A DNA stretch of 64,000 nucleotides. It comes from Motiliproteus sediminis. GTDB lineage: Bacteria > Pseudomonadota > Gammaproteobacteria > Pseudomonadales > Balneatricaceae. Below the pieces are notes generated by a model. The model saw only the letters and a program-made list of their open reading frames with translations. It made no database searches and was not told the origin of the DNA. Positions within the stretch are counted from its first letter, which is position 1. Every line of letters starts with the position of its first letter. The position numbers and the translations under genes are program-made. Below, one piece after another: positions 26,139-35,083 of this stretch. The stretch spans positions 1 through 64,000 of the forward strand of contig NZ_JAERQK010000011.1 in NCBI RefSeq assembly GCF_017912535.1. Direction: 5' to 3'.

Positions 26139-26513
26139 ATGGCCAAACGGATTCTGTTGGTAGACGACGAGCCCAATATTCTGCTGTCGCTGCAATTTCT
26201 GATGAAGCGAGCCGGTTATGAGGTCGACACCGCCAGCGACGGCGAAATGGCACTGCAGCGGGTGGCTGCGGTACCGCCCGATCTGGTGCTGCTGGATATC
26301 AACATGCCACGCCTCAACGGCTACGATGTCTGCGAACAGATCCGCAATAACCCCGCCTGGCACTCGACCCGCATCATTCTGCTGACCGCCAAAGGGCGGG
26401 AGGTGGAAAAAGAGAAAGGGTTGGCGCTGGGTGCAGACGACTACATCACCAAGCCCTTCTCCAATCAGGAGCTGATCGACAAGGTCGCGGCGCTGATGGC
26501 GACCTTGGAGTAA
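26139..26513 (+). CDS. single-domain response regulator (CheY-like)
   Basis: The product has 124 residues and is a lone receiver: acidic pair D9/D10, phospho-acceptor D53 (LVLLDINMP), T83 and K105 (TKPF). No output domain follows. It is 6 bases from the next gene, so the two are co-transcribed. The likely phosphodonor is the CrbS-like kinase at 28804, since the protein between them lacks a phosphorylatable histidine. ATG follows GGAGAG. Confidence 0.9.
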   Translation: MAKRILLVDDEPNILLSLQFLMKRAGYEVDTASDGEMALQRVAAVPPDLVLLDINMPRLNGYDVCEQIRNNPAWHSTRIILLTAKGREVEKEKGLALGADDYITKPFSNQELIDKVAALMATLE

Positions 26514-26519
26514 CAGCCG

Positions 26520-28556
26520 ATGAAACTGCTACGTCAGGCACGCTGGTTAATACTGTTACCGCTATTGCTGCTGCTGATCGCCGTCTTGCTGCACTGGAGC
26601 GCCGATGGCGAAACCTCACGCTCACTGCGGCTGTTGTCGGCGCTGCTGAGTGGTATCGCCCTGCTGCAGATTCTGCTCTGGCATCGGGTCCGGCAGCGGC
26701 TGCTCAAGCCGCTGGCAGCGCTGGAACGAGGCAGTGAGATCATGCTCAACACCCATGCGGCCCATGAACTGGAACTGGCGGACGGCCACTTGCTGGGTGA
26801 TCTCCCCGGCAACCTGCGCCAGATTGGTGACCAGCTCCTGCGCGCGCGCAGTGAAGTTGCCAGTGCCATGCGCAGCGGAGCCGAGCGGGTACAGTTGCAA
26901 AAAGGCTATCTGGAGCGGGTGATTCAGGGACTCGACGAGGGGGTACTGGTCTGTGATGCAAGCGCTCGCGTTCTGCTGTACAACCCGGCGGCACACCGCA
27001 TCTTGCATCATCATCCCGCACTGGGGCTTGGACGCTCGCTTTACGACCTGCTGCCGCAAACGCCGTTGCAGCATACCCTTGACCGCTTGAGCCAGCAGGC
27101 GGACGCCTCCGGGCGCCTGATCTGCGCGGTGCGTGAAACCGACCGCTTACTCAGTTGCCGCGTTGGCCTGCTGCGCGACGACGAATTTACCAGCACGGCC
27201 TGTCAGGGGGGGTTTCTGGTGGCGTTCGACGACGTCACCAGCCGCCAGAAAGATCTGCAGCAGCGCGACCGCCTGTTCACCAGCACGGTTCAGGGTCTGC
27301 GCGGCCCGTTGGCTAACCTGCGCGCTGCCGGCGAAAACCTGCGCGACTACGATGACATGTCCGCCGCCGAGCGGCTCGGGTTCATCGATGTTATCAATCA
27401 GGAGAGTTGCCGCCTCAGCGATCAGGTCAACACCCTGGCTGCCAGCGAGAGCGCGCTGGTGGGGCAGGAGTGGCAGTTGGCCAATATCTATTCCTCCGAC
27501 CTGATCCACCTGTTACGCCGTCACCTGGAGCAGCAGCAACAACTGCAACTGACCATGACCGGTGTGCCGGAGTGGCTGTGCACAGACAGCCACGCGGTGG
27601 TCGCGCTGTTCGAGCATCTTGCCACCAGCGTGGCACGCCTGCGCCAGGTTAGCCGTTTCGATATGGAAGCACAGCGAGGTGATCACACCGTCTATCTCGA
27701 CCTGGTGTGGCAGGGGCAGCCCCTGAGCAACAGTGAACTGGAAAGCTGCCAGCATGAGGTTCTGCGCGATGTAGTCGGCCACCCGGAAGCCGGAGAGCTG
27801 GCGCGCCAATTGGGCGCCGAACTCTGGAGTCAGCCCCACGAGCGGATCGACGGCATGGCGCTGCTGCGGCTGCCACTGCCGGCTCCCAAGGATGCGCAAC
27901 CCGCCGCGCCGGAGCTGCCCACCCGGCCGATGATCTATGACTTCGACCTGTTCGAACCGCGACCACAGCACGACTCGCTGCTCAATACCCCGCTGCGAAA
28001 CCTGGATTATGTAGTGTTCGATTGCGAAACCACCGGCCTTGAACCGGGGCAGGGTGACGAAGTGGTGTCCATTGCTGCGGTCCGTATCGTCAACCAGCGT
28101 ATTCTGCCGGACGAACAGTTCAACCAGCTGGTCAATCCGGGCCGCAGCATTCCCGCCGAATCGATCCGCTACCACGGCATCACCGACGCCGACGTCACCC
28201 ACGCGCCCTCCATTGTCGAGGTGCTGCCACGGTTCAAGTCGTTCGCCAAGGACAGCGTGTTGGTGGCCCACAACGCCTGGTTCGATATGGCCTTTATTCG
28301 CCGCCGCGAAGCCCAGTCCGGCGCCTACTTCACCAACCCGATCCTCGATACCCTGATGCTGTCAGTCTGCCTCCACGGCTCGGAGGTGGAGCAGTCCCTT
28401 GACGCCATCACCGCCCGCATGGGGATCGAAATTCATGGTCGCCACTCGGCTCTCGGCGACAGCCTGGCCACCGCCAAACTGCTACTGGCCCAGATCGAGC
28501 TGCTGGAAGCGCGTGGCATTGTTACCCTGCGAGAGGCGATCGATGCCTACCGTTGA
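26520..28556 (+). CDS. membrane PAS/histidine-kinase-like protein fused to a DEDDh 3'-5' exonuclease
   Basis: The product has 678 residues. Two transmembrane helices (8-25, 37-54), a HAMP-like linker and a PAS domain (about 135-245) precede a dimerisation helix. There the kinase H-box reads TVQGLRGPLANLRA instead of TVSHELRTPL, so the phospho-histidine is missing, and no ATP-binding motifs are visible. Residues 495-678 form an intact DnaQ-type exonuclease: D501 and E503 (FDCETTG), D589 (NAWFDMAFI), H642 and D647 (RHSALGDS). The parts suggest a membrane sensor whose output is a nuclease. Exonuclease genes are known neighbours of acetate permease/CrbS genes in gammaproteobacteria; the substrate is unknown. 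Confidence 0.85.
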   Translation: MKLLRQARWLILLPLLLLLIAVLLHWSADGETSRSLRLLSALLSGIALLQILLWHRVRQRLLKPLAALERGSEIMLNTHAAHELELADGHLLGDLPGNLRQIGDQLLRARSEVASAMRSGAERVQLQKGYLERVIQGLDEGVLVCDASARVLLYNPAAHRILHHHPALGLGRSLYDLLPQTPLQHTLDRLSQQADASGRLICAVRETDRLLSCRVGLLRDDEFTSTACQGGFLVAFDDVTSRQKDLQQRDRLFTSTVQGLRGPLANLRAAGENLRDYDDMSAAERLGFIDVINQESCRLSDQVNTLAASESALVGQEWQLANIYSSDLIHLLRRHLEQQQQLQLTMTGVPEWLCTDSHAVVALFEHLATSVARLRQVSRFDMEAQRGDHTVYLDLVWQGQPLSNSELESCQHEVLRDVVGHPEAGELARQLGAELWSQPHERIDGMALLRLPLPAPKDAQPAAPELPTRPMIYDFDLFEPRPQHDSLLNTPLRNLDYVVFDCETTGLEPGQGDEVVSIAAVRIVNQRILPDEQFNQLVNPGRSIPAESIRYHGITDADVTHAPSIVEVLPRFKSFAKDSVLVAHNAWFDMAFIRRREAQSGAYFTNPILDTLMLSVCLHGSEVEQSLDAITARMGIEIHGRHSALGDSLATAKLLLAQIELLEARGIVTLREAIDAYR

Positions 28557-28574
28557 CCGAGGGGACCGGTAACG

Positions 28575-28811
28575 ATGCGATCCGGCCGCACCCAACTGGT
28601 ATTTTTTGCTGCCGCCACCACGTTGCTGCTGCTCAACTACCCCTGGCTGTCGCTGTTTTCCTCGCACCATATGGTGTTCGGATTGCCGCCACTGGTGCTG
28701 TACCTGTTCGGTCTCTGGCTAGGCTTCATTGTGGTGGTGCGCTTGATCGTCGACTCACCGCAGCCAACCGGTGACACTGACGATGAAACCGAGGACGACC
28801 CGCGTGCTTAA
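28575..28811 (+). CDS. small two-helix membrane protein preceding the CrbS-like kinase
   Basis: The product has 78 residues: two hydrophobic helices (8-26 and 34-58) and an acidic tail (DTDDETEDDP). Its place and shape are like the short membrane proteins (DUF4212/DUF485 style) encoded before sodium:solute symporters, and it may be a small partner subunit. It starts 18 bases after the exonuclease gene and overlaps the next start by 8 bases. No family assignment is certain. Confidence 0.7.
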   Translation: MRSGRTQLVFFAAATTLLLLNYPWLSLFSSHHMVFGLPPLVLYLFGLWLGFIVVVRLIVDSPQPTGDTDDETEDDPRA

Positions 28812-31557
28812 TGCCGGTCTGATCGGACTGACCATCGTCGCCTACCTGGGGCTGTTGTTCGCCATTGCGTTTTTCGGCGACCGCCGGGCGGAACAGCAGC
28901 GCAGTATCATCAGCAACCCCTACATCTACAGCCTCTCCATCGCGGTCTACTGCACCGCCTGGACATTCTTTGGCAGTGTCGGCTATGCCGCCCAGAACGG
29001 GGTGGGGTTTCTGCCCATCTATCTGGGTCCAACGCTGATGGCCGCCTTGTGGTGGTTCGTGCTGCGCAAGATCATCCGTATTTCACGCAAGCAGCGGATC
29101 ACCTCCATCGCCGACTTTATTGGCTCACGCTACGGCAAAAGCGCCCGCCTTACCGGGCTGGTTACCATCATCGCGGTGATCGGCATCCTGCCCTATATCT
29201 CACTGCAACTGAAGGCGATCTCCAACAGCGTTCTGATCGTGCAGCAGTATCCGCAGCTGATGCTGCCAGCGGGTGCCCACGAAGTGCCCCTATGGGAGGA
29301 TACCGCCTTCTACGTGGCGCTGTTGCTGGCCGCCTTTACCATCCTGTTCGGCACCCGCCATATTGACGTCACCGAACGCCACGAAGGGATGGTGGCCGCC
29401 ATTGCGTTTGAGTCGGTGGTCAAGTTGCTGGCCTTTCTGGCGGTAGGGGTCTTCGTTACCTTCGTGGTGTTCGAGGGGCCGGTGGATATCTTCAACCGCG
29501 CTGCGCAACAAGCTGAGCTGGCCGCACTATGGACCATGGACTCGCTGCCCGGCGGCTATGCGCGCTGGTTTTCCACCACCCTGATCGCCATGTGCGCCGT
29601 GCTGTTCCTGCCGCGCCAGTTCCAGGTGGCGGTGGTAGAAAACGTCAACGACGAGCACCTGCGCAAGGCCAGCTGGCTGTTCCCGCTCTACCTGCTGCTG
29701 ATCAACCTGTTCGTGATGCCGCTGGCCCTCGGAGGACTGCTGCTGTTTGGCAACAGCGGCGTGGATCCGGATACCTACGTACTTACCATTCCCATGGCAC
29801 AAGGGGCCCAGTGGCTGACCTTGCTGGTGTTTATCGGCGGGGTATCGGCCGCCACCGGGATGGTGATCGTCGCCACCATCGCCCTGGCAACCATGATCTC
29901 TAACGAGCTGATTCTGCCACTGCTGCTGCGCAACCGGTTACAGGAGCAGCCCCTGCACTCGGGCGACATGACCCGACTGGTGCTGCAGATACGCCGCGGC
30001 TCCATTCTGATTATCCTGATGCTGGCGTTCCTCTATTTCCGCCTGATCGGCGAATCGTACGCGCTGGTCACCATCGGCCTGGTCTCTTTTGTTGCCGCTG
30101 CCCAGTTCGCGCCGGCTATTCTGATCGGCATCTACTGGAAGGGCGCCACCCGCGCCGGCGCGCTGGCCGGTCTGAGTAGTGGTTTCGCCATCTGGGCGTA
30201 CACCCTGATGCTGCCCTCGTTTGCCAAATCGGGCTGGCTCCCCCTCAGTTTCGTTGAACAAGGGCTGTTCGGCATTGAGTTCCTCAAGCCCTATGCACTG
30301 TTCGGGCTCACCGAACTGGACCCGATCACCCACGCGGTGTTCTGGAGCCTGCCGGTCAATATTTTCCTGCTGGTGACGGTCTCGCTGCGTTCCAGCGCCA
30401 GCGTGATCGAAAAAGTGCAGGCCAAGGCGTTCGTGGACGCCTTTATGGACGCCGAACCGGGGCGGGGACGCATCGATGTCTGGCGCGGTACGGTCACCGT
30501 TGCCGCGCTGCAATCACTGGTCGGGCGCTTCACCGGCAACGAAGCCGCCGAACAGGCCTTTCGCCGCTTCGCCCGGGAGCGAGGCTTTGACTTTGATCAG
30601 CAGAGCATCGCCGAGCCCCATACTCATCTGGTCAGCTATGGCGAACGCCTGATCGCCGGTGTGATCGGCGCCGCCAGTGCACGGGTGATGATCTCCACCC
30701 TCTATAAAGGACAGACGCTCAATATCGACGACGTCATGGATATCCTTGACGAGACCTCGCAGGTGGTCGAGTACAGCCACCAGCTGGAGCAGAAAACCCG
30801 CCAGTACGAAGTCGCAACCGCCAAGCTCAAAGCCGCCAACGACCGGCTGAAAGAGCTGGACCGAATGAAAGACGACTTTGTCAGCACCGTCAGCCACGAA
30901 CTGCGGACACCGTTAACCTCGATCCGCGCCTTTTCGGAGATTCTGCTGAGCGAACCGGACCTGGCCGTTGAGCAGCGGGCGGAGTTTCTCCAGATCATCG
31001 TCGATGAAGCGCAGCGGCTCACCCGGCTAATTAACAATGTGCTTGATCTGGCGAAGATCGACGCAGGCAAGATTCAATGGAAGATCGAGGACAACGACCT
31101 CAAGCAGGTGATCAACGATGCCACCAAGGCGGTCTACCAGCTCTACCAGGAACGCGATATCGGCCTCAGCCTGTCACTGCCGGAAGCGCCGGTAAGCGCC
31201 GCGTTCGACCGTGACCGGATTCAGCAGGTGATCATCAATCTGCTTTCGAACGCGGCCAAGTTCTGCGCCGAGCATGAAGGTCAGGTTCAGGTCAGGCTGA
31301 ACCCAGAGCAGGGCGGTCTGGTTCTCTGCGTTGAGGATAACGGACCCGGCATTGCACCGGCCTTCCACCGGAGCCTGTTCGACAAGTTTCAGCAGGTCGA
31401 GGACGAGCAGCAGGGTAAACCCAAAGGATCAGGTCTGGGGCTGGCGATCTGCAAAGGGATCATCGAACACCACGGCGGCAAGATCTGGCTGGAAAGCGCG
31501 CCGGGTCAGGGCAGTCGGTTTTATATTCGTCTTCCAACCAATCCACGCGGTAGATAA
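28804..31557 (+). CDS. CrbS-like sodium/solute symporter-sensor histidine kinase
   Basis: The product has 917 residues from a GTG 9 bases after GAGG; other in-frame starts at 28771 (GTG) and 28783 (ATG) are possible. Residues 1-540 hold about 12-13 transmembrane helices of the SSF fold (SIAVYCTAWTFFGSVGYAAQNG; TSIADFIGSRYGKS). A PAS-like region and coiled coil follow, then HisKA (STVSHELRTPLTSIRAF) and HATPase (NLLSNAAKF; DNGPGIAP; GSGLGLAICKG). No receiver is attached. CrbS in Vibrio and Pseudomonas senses or imports acetate and controls acetyl-CoA synthetase with CrbR. The 3' end (31474-31536) has a diverged duplicate at 38975. Confidence 0.88.
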   Translation: MLNAGLIGLTIVAYLGLLFAIAFFGDRRAEQQRSIISNPYIYSLSIAVYCTAWTFFGSVGYAAQNGVGFLPIYLGPTLMAALWWFVLRKIIRISRKQRITSIADFIGSRYGKSARLTGLVTIIAVIGILPYISLQLKAISNSVLIVQQYPQLMLPAGAHEVPLWEDTAFYVALLLAAFTILFGTRHIDVTERHEGMVAAIAFESVVKLLAFLAVGVFVTFVVFEGPVDIFNRAAQQAELAALWTMDSLPGGYARWFSTTLIAMCAVLFLPRQFQVAVVENVNDEHLRKASWLFPLYLLLINLFVMPLALGGLLLFGNSGVDPDTYVLTIPMAQGAQWLTLLVFIGGVSAATGMVIVATIALATMISNELILPLLLRNRLQEQPLHSGDMTRLVLQIRRGSILIILMLAFLYFRLIGESYALVTIGLVSFVAAAQFAPAILIGIYWKGATRAGALAGLSSGFAIWAYTLMLPSFAKSGWLPLSFVEQGLFGIEFLKPYALFGLTELDPITHAVFWSLPVNIFLLVTVSLRSSASVIEKVQAKAFVDAFMDAEPGRGRIDVWRGTVTVAALQSLVGRFTGNEAAEQAFRRFARERGFDFDQQSIAEPHTHLVSYGERLIAGVIGAASARVMISTLYKGQTLNIDDVMDILDETSQVVEYSHQLEQKTRQYEVATAKLKAANDRLKELDRMKDDFVSTVSHELRTPLTSIRAFSEILLSEPDLAVEQRAEFLQIIVDEAQRLTRLINNVLDLAKIDAGKIQWKIEDNDLKQVINDATKAVYQLYQERDIGLSLSLPEAPVSAAFDRDRIQQVIINLLSNAAKFCAEHEGQVQVRLNPEQGGLVLCVEDNGPGIAPAFHRSLFDKFQQVEDEQQGKPKGSGLGLAICKGIIEHHGGKIWLESAPGQGSRFYIRLPTNPRGR
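31474..31536 (+). repeat. direct repeat at the 3' end of the CrbS-like gene (copy 1)
   Basis: These 63 bases match 38975-39037 at 58 positions in the same orientation, 7501 bases apart. Four of the five differences are synonymous and one changes Ser to Asn. The pair brackets the type I secretion island. Confidence 0.9.
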
Positions 31558-31562
31558 ACAAG

Positions 31563-31597
31563 AACGCCTCCATACCCGGTTGAGGTATGGAGGCGTT
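31563..31597. terminator. 14-bp hairpin between the CrbS-like and RTX genes
   Basis: AACGCCTCCATACC (31563-31576) and GGTATGGAGGCGTT (31584-31597) pair perfectly around a 7-base loop. On the minus strand it is followed by CTTGTTTATCT, so it best serves the RTX transcript. On the plus strand it lies 6 bases after the kinase stop and lacks a T run. Confidence 0.75.
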
Positions 31598-31630
31598 GAG
31601 GTGAACGTCGTTAATTCAAAACTCTTGCTG

Positions 31631-34600
31631 TTACGCTTGCCAGCTTGCCGCGATGACCGGAGTTAGAGCCTCTGACTGCTCCTGACTCAGGCTCATTTCG
31701 CCCAAGACTGGCGGTTCAAAGGCTGCCATTGCCGAGACCAGGTTCTCTACTTGCGATTCAACCAGCGTGTATCCATCGGCTGTTTCGAACTGCTCAACGC
31801 GGTACGACGAGCCTGAGTACCAATTCTGGATTCTCAGCGAGTCACCTGACCCGATCACACTGACCTCAAGATCATTGCCTTCGCGGCTAAACCAAAGCTG
31901 TTCGGTCGAGATATCCGCTCCGAACACGGCTTGATCCGAATTGCCAGCGGCCCAGTCGTTATCGTAGATGCGGTCCTGACCGGCACCACGCCCGAAGTGG
32001 TAGATGTCGTTACCGCCATCACCGCGCAGGTAGTCGTTGCCGGCCCCGCCGTCGATGATGTCGGCACCGTTCTGACCGTAGAGGCTGTCGTCACCGGCAC
32101 CGCCGAGCAGCACGTCGTCGCCGTTGCCACCCTGCAGGTTATCGTTGCCGTCGCCACCGTCGAGGCTGTCGTTACCGTCATCACCGCGCAGGTAGTCGTT
32201 GCCCGCACCGCCTTCCAGGGTGTCGTTGCCGGCAAAACCGTACAGGTTGTCGTTACCGCCCAGACCCTGGATGGTGTTGTCGCCGCTGTCCCCATAGAGG
32301 TTGTCACCGTTCTCGGTGCCCACCGGTACCGAGGCGGTATCGTTCAGCAGTGCCGCATCCCAGACCGTACCGTCGGCAAAGCTCACTTCCTCGATCCGGT
32401 AGTTGGTGCCACTGAACCAGTTCTGCATCCGCAGGGTGTCGGTGGTGCCGTTGATGCTGAGGATCAGGTCGTTGTTATCGCGCAGCAGGCTGACATCGGC
32501 CGGGGCCACATCGGCGTCGAGCACGATCCGGTCGGTGTTGCCGGCAGCCCAGTCGTTATCGTAGATGCGGTCCTGACCGGCACCACGCCCGAAGTGGTAG
32601 ATGTCGTTTCCGCCATCACCGCGCAGGTAGTCGTTGCCGGCCCCGCCGTCGATGATGTCGGCACCGTTCTGACCGTAGAGGCTGTCGTCACCGGCACCGC
32701 CGAGCAGCACGTCGTCGCCGTTGCCACCCTGCAGGTTATCGTTGCCGTCGCCACCGTCTAAAAGATCCGCGCCATTCTGGCCATAGATGGAATCATTCCC
32801 TGAAAGACCGCGGATAATGTCGTCACCGCTGGTGCCGTAAAGAACATCACCGTTAGCGGTACCGATGATGGCGGCTTTAGCAGTGGCCATTTCGGCCGCA
32901 TCGATAAAGTCACCGTTAGCGAATTCGATCCGCTCAATCTGATGGGCGCTGTCCGTAAACCAGCCGGAGATGGTCATGGTGTCATCGGTGCCCTTGATAT
33001 TCAGGGTCAGGTCGTCACCGACTCGATAAATCAGCAGATCAGACGCCTCGAGCCCTTCGGCAACTCGAACAATATCGATATTGCCCGCCGAAACATCGGA
33101 CTCGATCACTGTGTCTTGACCCGAGCCCGGACCAAACAGGTACGTATCGTTACCCAGGCCGCCCTCCAGGGTGTCATCGCCGGCGCCACCGTCAATAACA
33201 TCGTCCCCAGCAGCGCCGCGCAGCACGTTGGCCGCACTGTTACCGGTGAGCTTGTTACTTAGTTGATTGCCGGTACCGTCGAGCACGTTCGCCCCTGTCA
33301 GTACCAGGTTTTCAACATTGTCGGTCAGGGTGTAACTGATACTGCTGTAAACCGTATCGTTACCTTCATTCGGTAACTCAATTACCTGGTCAGAGGCATT
33401 GTCTACCACATAGGTGTCATCGCCGCTGCCACCGACCATTTCATCGCTGCCTTCACCACCGCTAATGAAGTCGTTGCCGGCATTGCCTGTGATTAGGTCG
33501 TTGCCGGCATTACCAAATAACACGCTGTCAGCGTCAGACCCTGTCAGCTGGTCATCGCCGGCGGTACCCAGGTGAATATCGGAAAGCTTGATCGTTAATC
33601 CATCGCCGAAGCTCAGTTCCTCGATCCGGTAGTTGGTGCCACTGAACCAGTTCTGCATCCGCAGGGTGTCGGTGGTGCCGTTGATGCTCAGGATCAGGTC
33701 ACTGTTCTCACGCAACAGGCTGACATCGCCCGGAGCTACATCGGCGTCGAGGACGATGCGGTCGCTGTTACCCGCGGTCCAGTCGTAGTCGTAGATGCGG
33801 TCCTGGCCCGCGCCACGACCGAAGCGATAGCTGTCGTTACCGCCGTCACCGCGCAGGTAGTCGTTACCGGCACCGCCGTCGATGACGTCGTCACCGTTCT
33901 GGCCGTAGAGGCTGTCGTCACCGGCACCACCGAGCAGCACGTCATCACCGTTACCGCCCTGCAGGTAGTCGTTGCCCTCACCACCGTCGAGGCTGTCGTT
34001 ACCCTCGTCACCGCGCAGGTTGTCATTGCCAGCGCCACCTTCCAGGGTGTCGTTGCCATCAAATCCATACAGGCTGTCGTTGCCACCCAGGCCCTGCATC
34101 GTGTTGTCGCCGCTGTCACCGTACAGGTTGTCGTTCCCTTCAGTACCTACCGGGACTGACGCGGTATCGTTCAGCAGCGTTGCATCCCAGACGGTGCCAT
34201 CAGCAAAAACCACTTCCTCGATCCGGTAGCTGGTGCCACTGAACCAGTTCTGCATCCGCAGGGTGTCGGTGGTGCCGTTGATGCTCAGGATCAGGTCACT
34301 GTTCTCACGCAACAGGCTGACATCGCCCGGAGCTACATCGGCGTCGAGGACGATGCGGTCGCTGTTACCCGCGGTCCAGTCGTAGTCGTAGATGCGGTCC
34401 TGGCCCGCGCCACGACCGAAGCGATAGCTGTCGTTACCGCCGTCACCGCGCAGGTAGTCGTTACCGGCACCGCCGTCGATGACGTCGTCACCGTTCTGGC
34501 CGTAGAGGCTGTCGTCACCGGCACCACCGAGCAGCACGTCATCACCGTTACCGCCCTGCAGGTAGTCGTTGCCCTCACCACCGTCTAAAAGATCAGCGCC

Positions 34601-34705
34601 ATCGTTACCGTAAAGGGAGTCATTACCACCAAGTCCCGTTATTTCATCTGCTGCTGCGGTTCCTTGCAGGTTTTCCGAACTCTCCGTTCCAGTAATCTTG
34701 CTCAT
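31631..34705 (-). CDS. RTX calcium-binding repeat protein, type I secretion substrate
   Basis: The product has 1024 residues. There is no signal peptide; it starts SKITGTESSENLQGTAAAD and goes straight into nonapeptide GGxGxDxLx repeats (LDGGEGNDYLQGGNGDDVLLGG). Blocks of repeats alternate with a conserved segment (YRFGRGAGQDRIYDYDW... RMQNWFSGT.YRIEE), the haemolysin calcium-binding-related domain, occurring five times, once strongly diverged. No enzymatic domain is visible, so an adhesin, matrix or S-layer-like role is likely. The C-terminus (GEMSLSQEQSEALTPVIAASW) is the expected uncleaved secretion signal. Repeats bind calcium outside the cell and fold there. It lies downstream of hlyB/hlyD-like genes with its own GGGAG site and a 378-base upstream region. 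Confidence 0.93.
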   Translation of the reverse strand: MSKITGTESSENLQGTAAADEITGLGGNDSLYGNDGADLLDGGEGNDYLQGGNGDDVLLGGAGDDSLYGQNGDDVIDGGAGNDYLRGDGGNDSYRFGRGAGQDRIYDYDWTAGNSDRIVLDADVAPGDVSLLRENSDLILSINGTTDTLRMQNWFSGTSYRIEEVVFADGTVWDATLLNDTASVPVGTEGNDNLYGDSGDNTMQGLGGNDSLYGFDGNDTLEGGAGNDNLRGDEGNDSLDGGEGNDYLQGGNGDDVLLGGAGDDSLYGQNGDDVIDGGAGNDYLRGDGGNDSYRFGRGAGQDRIYDYDWTAGNSDRIVLDADVAPGDVSLLRENSDLILSINGTTDTLRMQNWFSGTNYRIEELSFGDGLTIKLSDIHLGTAGDDQLTGSDADSVLFGNAGNDLITGNAGNDFISGGEGSDEMVGGSGDDTYVVDNASDQVIELPNEGNDTVYSSISYTLTDNVENLVLTGANVLDGTGNQLSNKLTGNSAANVLRGAAGDDVIDGGAGDDTLEGGLGNDTYLFGPGSGQDTVIESDVSAGNIDIVRVAEGLEASDLLIYRVGDDLTLNIKGTDDTMTISGWFTDSAHQIERIEFANGDFIDAAEMATAKAAIIGTANGDVLYGTSGDDIIRGLSGNDSIYGQNGADLLDGGDGNDNLQGGNGDDVLLGGAGDDSLYGQNGADIIDGGAGNDYLRGDGGNDIYHFGRGAGQDRIYDNDWAAGNTDRIVLDADVAPADVSLLRDNNDLILSINGTTDTLRMQNWFSGTNYRIEEVSFADGTVWDAALLNDTASVPVGTENGDNLYGDSGDNTIQGLGGNDNLYGFAGNDTLEGGAGNDYLRGDDGNDSLDGGDGNDNLQGGNGDDVLLGGAGDDSLYGQNGADIIDGGAGNDYLRGDGGNDIYHFGRGAGQDRIYDNDWAAGNSDQAVFGADISTEQLWFSREGNDLEVSVIGSGDSLRIQNWYSGSSYRVEQFETADGYTLVESQVENLVSAMAAFEPPVLGEMSLSQEQSEALTPVIAASWQA
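31951..32758 (-). repeat. 597-base periodic duplication inside the RTX gene (distal pair)
   Basis: Bases 31951-32161 and 32548-32758 are nearly identical, offset 597 bases (199 codons). A second pair with the same offset lies at 33619 and 34216. The shared period shows the protein grew by copying a 199-residue module. Confidence 0.85.
33619..34585 (-). repeat. 597-base periodic duplication inside the RTX gene (proximal pair)
   Basis: Bases 33619-33988 and 34216-34585 (370 bases each) differ at about one position. The near-identity, including third codon positions, means recent duplication or gene conversion; repeat number could vary between isolates and short-read assemblies may collapse it. 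Confidence 0.88.
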
Positions 34706-35083
34706 TACGAACTCCCTTCGTTATTAGGCCAGTGGCGTTTGATCGACATAGGTCTCCTCCCGCGCACAGGTTGCGCAGAGGCATGATTCAAAAATGGATA
34801 GAGAGATGAAGCAACGCACGCAAACGACACTTGCCGGAGAGCGCGTTGAACAGTTTCATTAAGGCGTGGCTAGTTTCAGCGCAATCAGAAGAGCAGAAAC
34901 ACAACACATCCTTGCGTCGCTTTAAAATCATCCATTGATAATTTTTCACATTAATTGAGATTTACTACAACATCAAGACAATCAAAACAGTTGTATTAAA
35001 ACTATGTAAATTACCTATTTTATAATTAGATAGCAGTTTGAATTCTCATAACTGCAAAATAAGCGGTTTACTAAAACCAATGA
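34706..35083. other. AT-rich spacer before the RTX gene
   Basis: There is no gene. Composition is strongly AT-rich over 34930-35080, against the GC-rich genes on both sides. It probably carries the minus-strand promoter of the RTX gene, and such composition is common in sites bound by H-NS-like silencers. Confidence 0.5.

Noticed and set aside
28771-28803. Earlier starts for the CrbS-like gene (GTG 28771, ATG 28783)
   Set aside because: The GTG at 28804 has the better-spaced GAGG; the others cannot be excluded.
31931-32761. 276-codon plus-strand frame in the RTX gene
   Set aside because: Valine-rich antisense shadow of the GGxGxD repeats.
31951-34585. CRISPR array
   Set aside because: The periodic repeats are in frame inside an RTX gene, with a 597-base period and coding nonapeptides.
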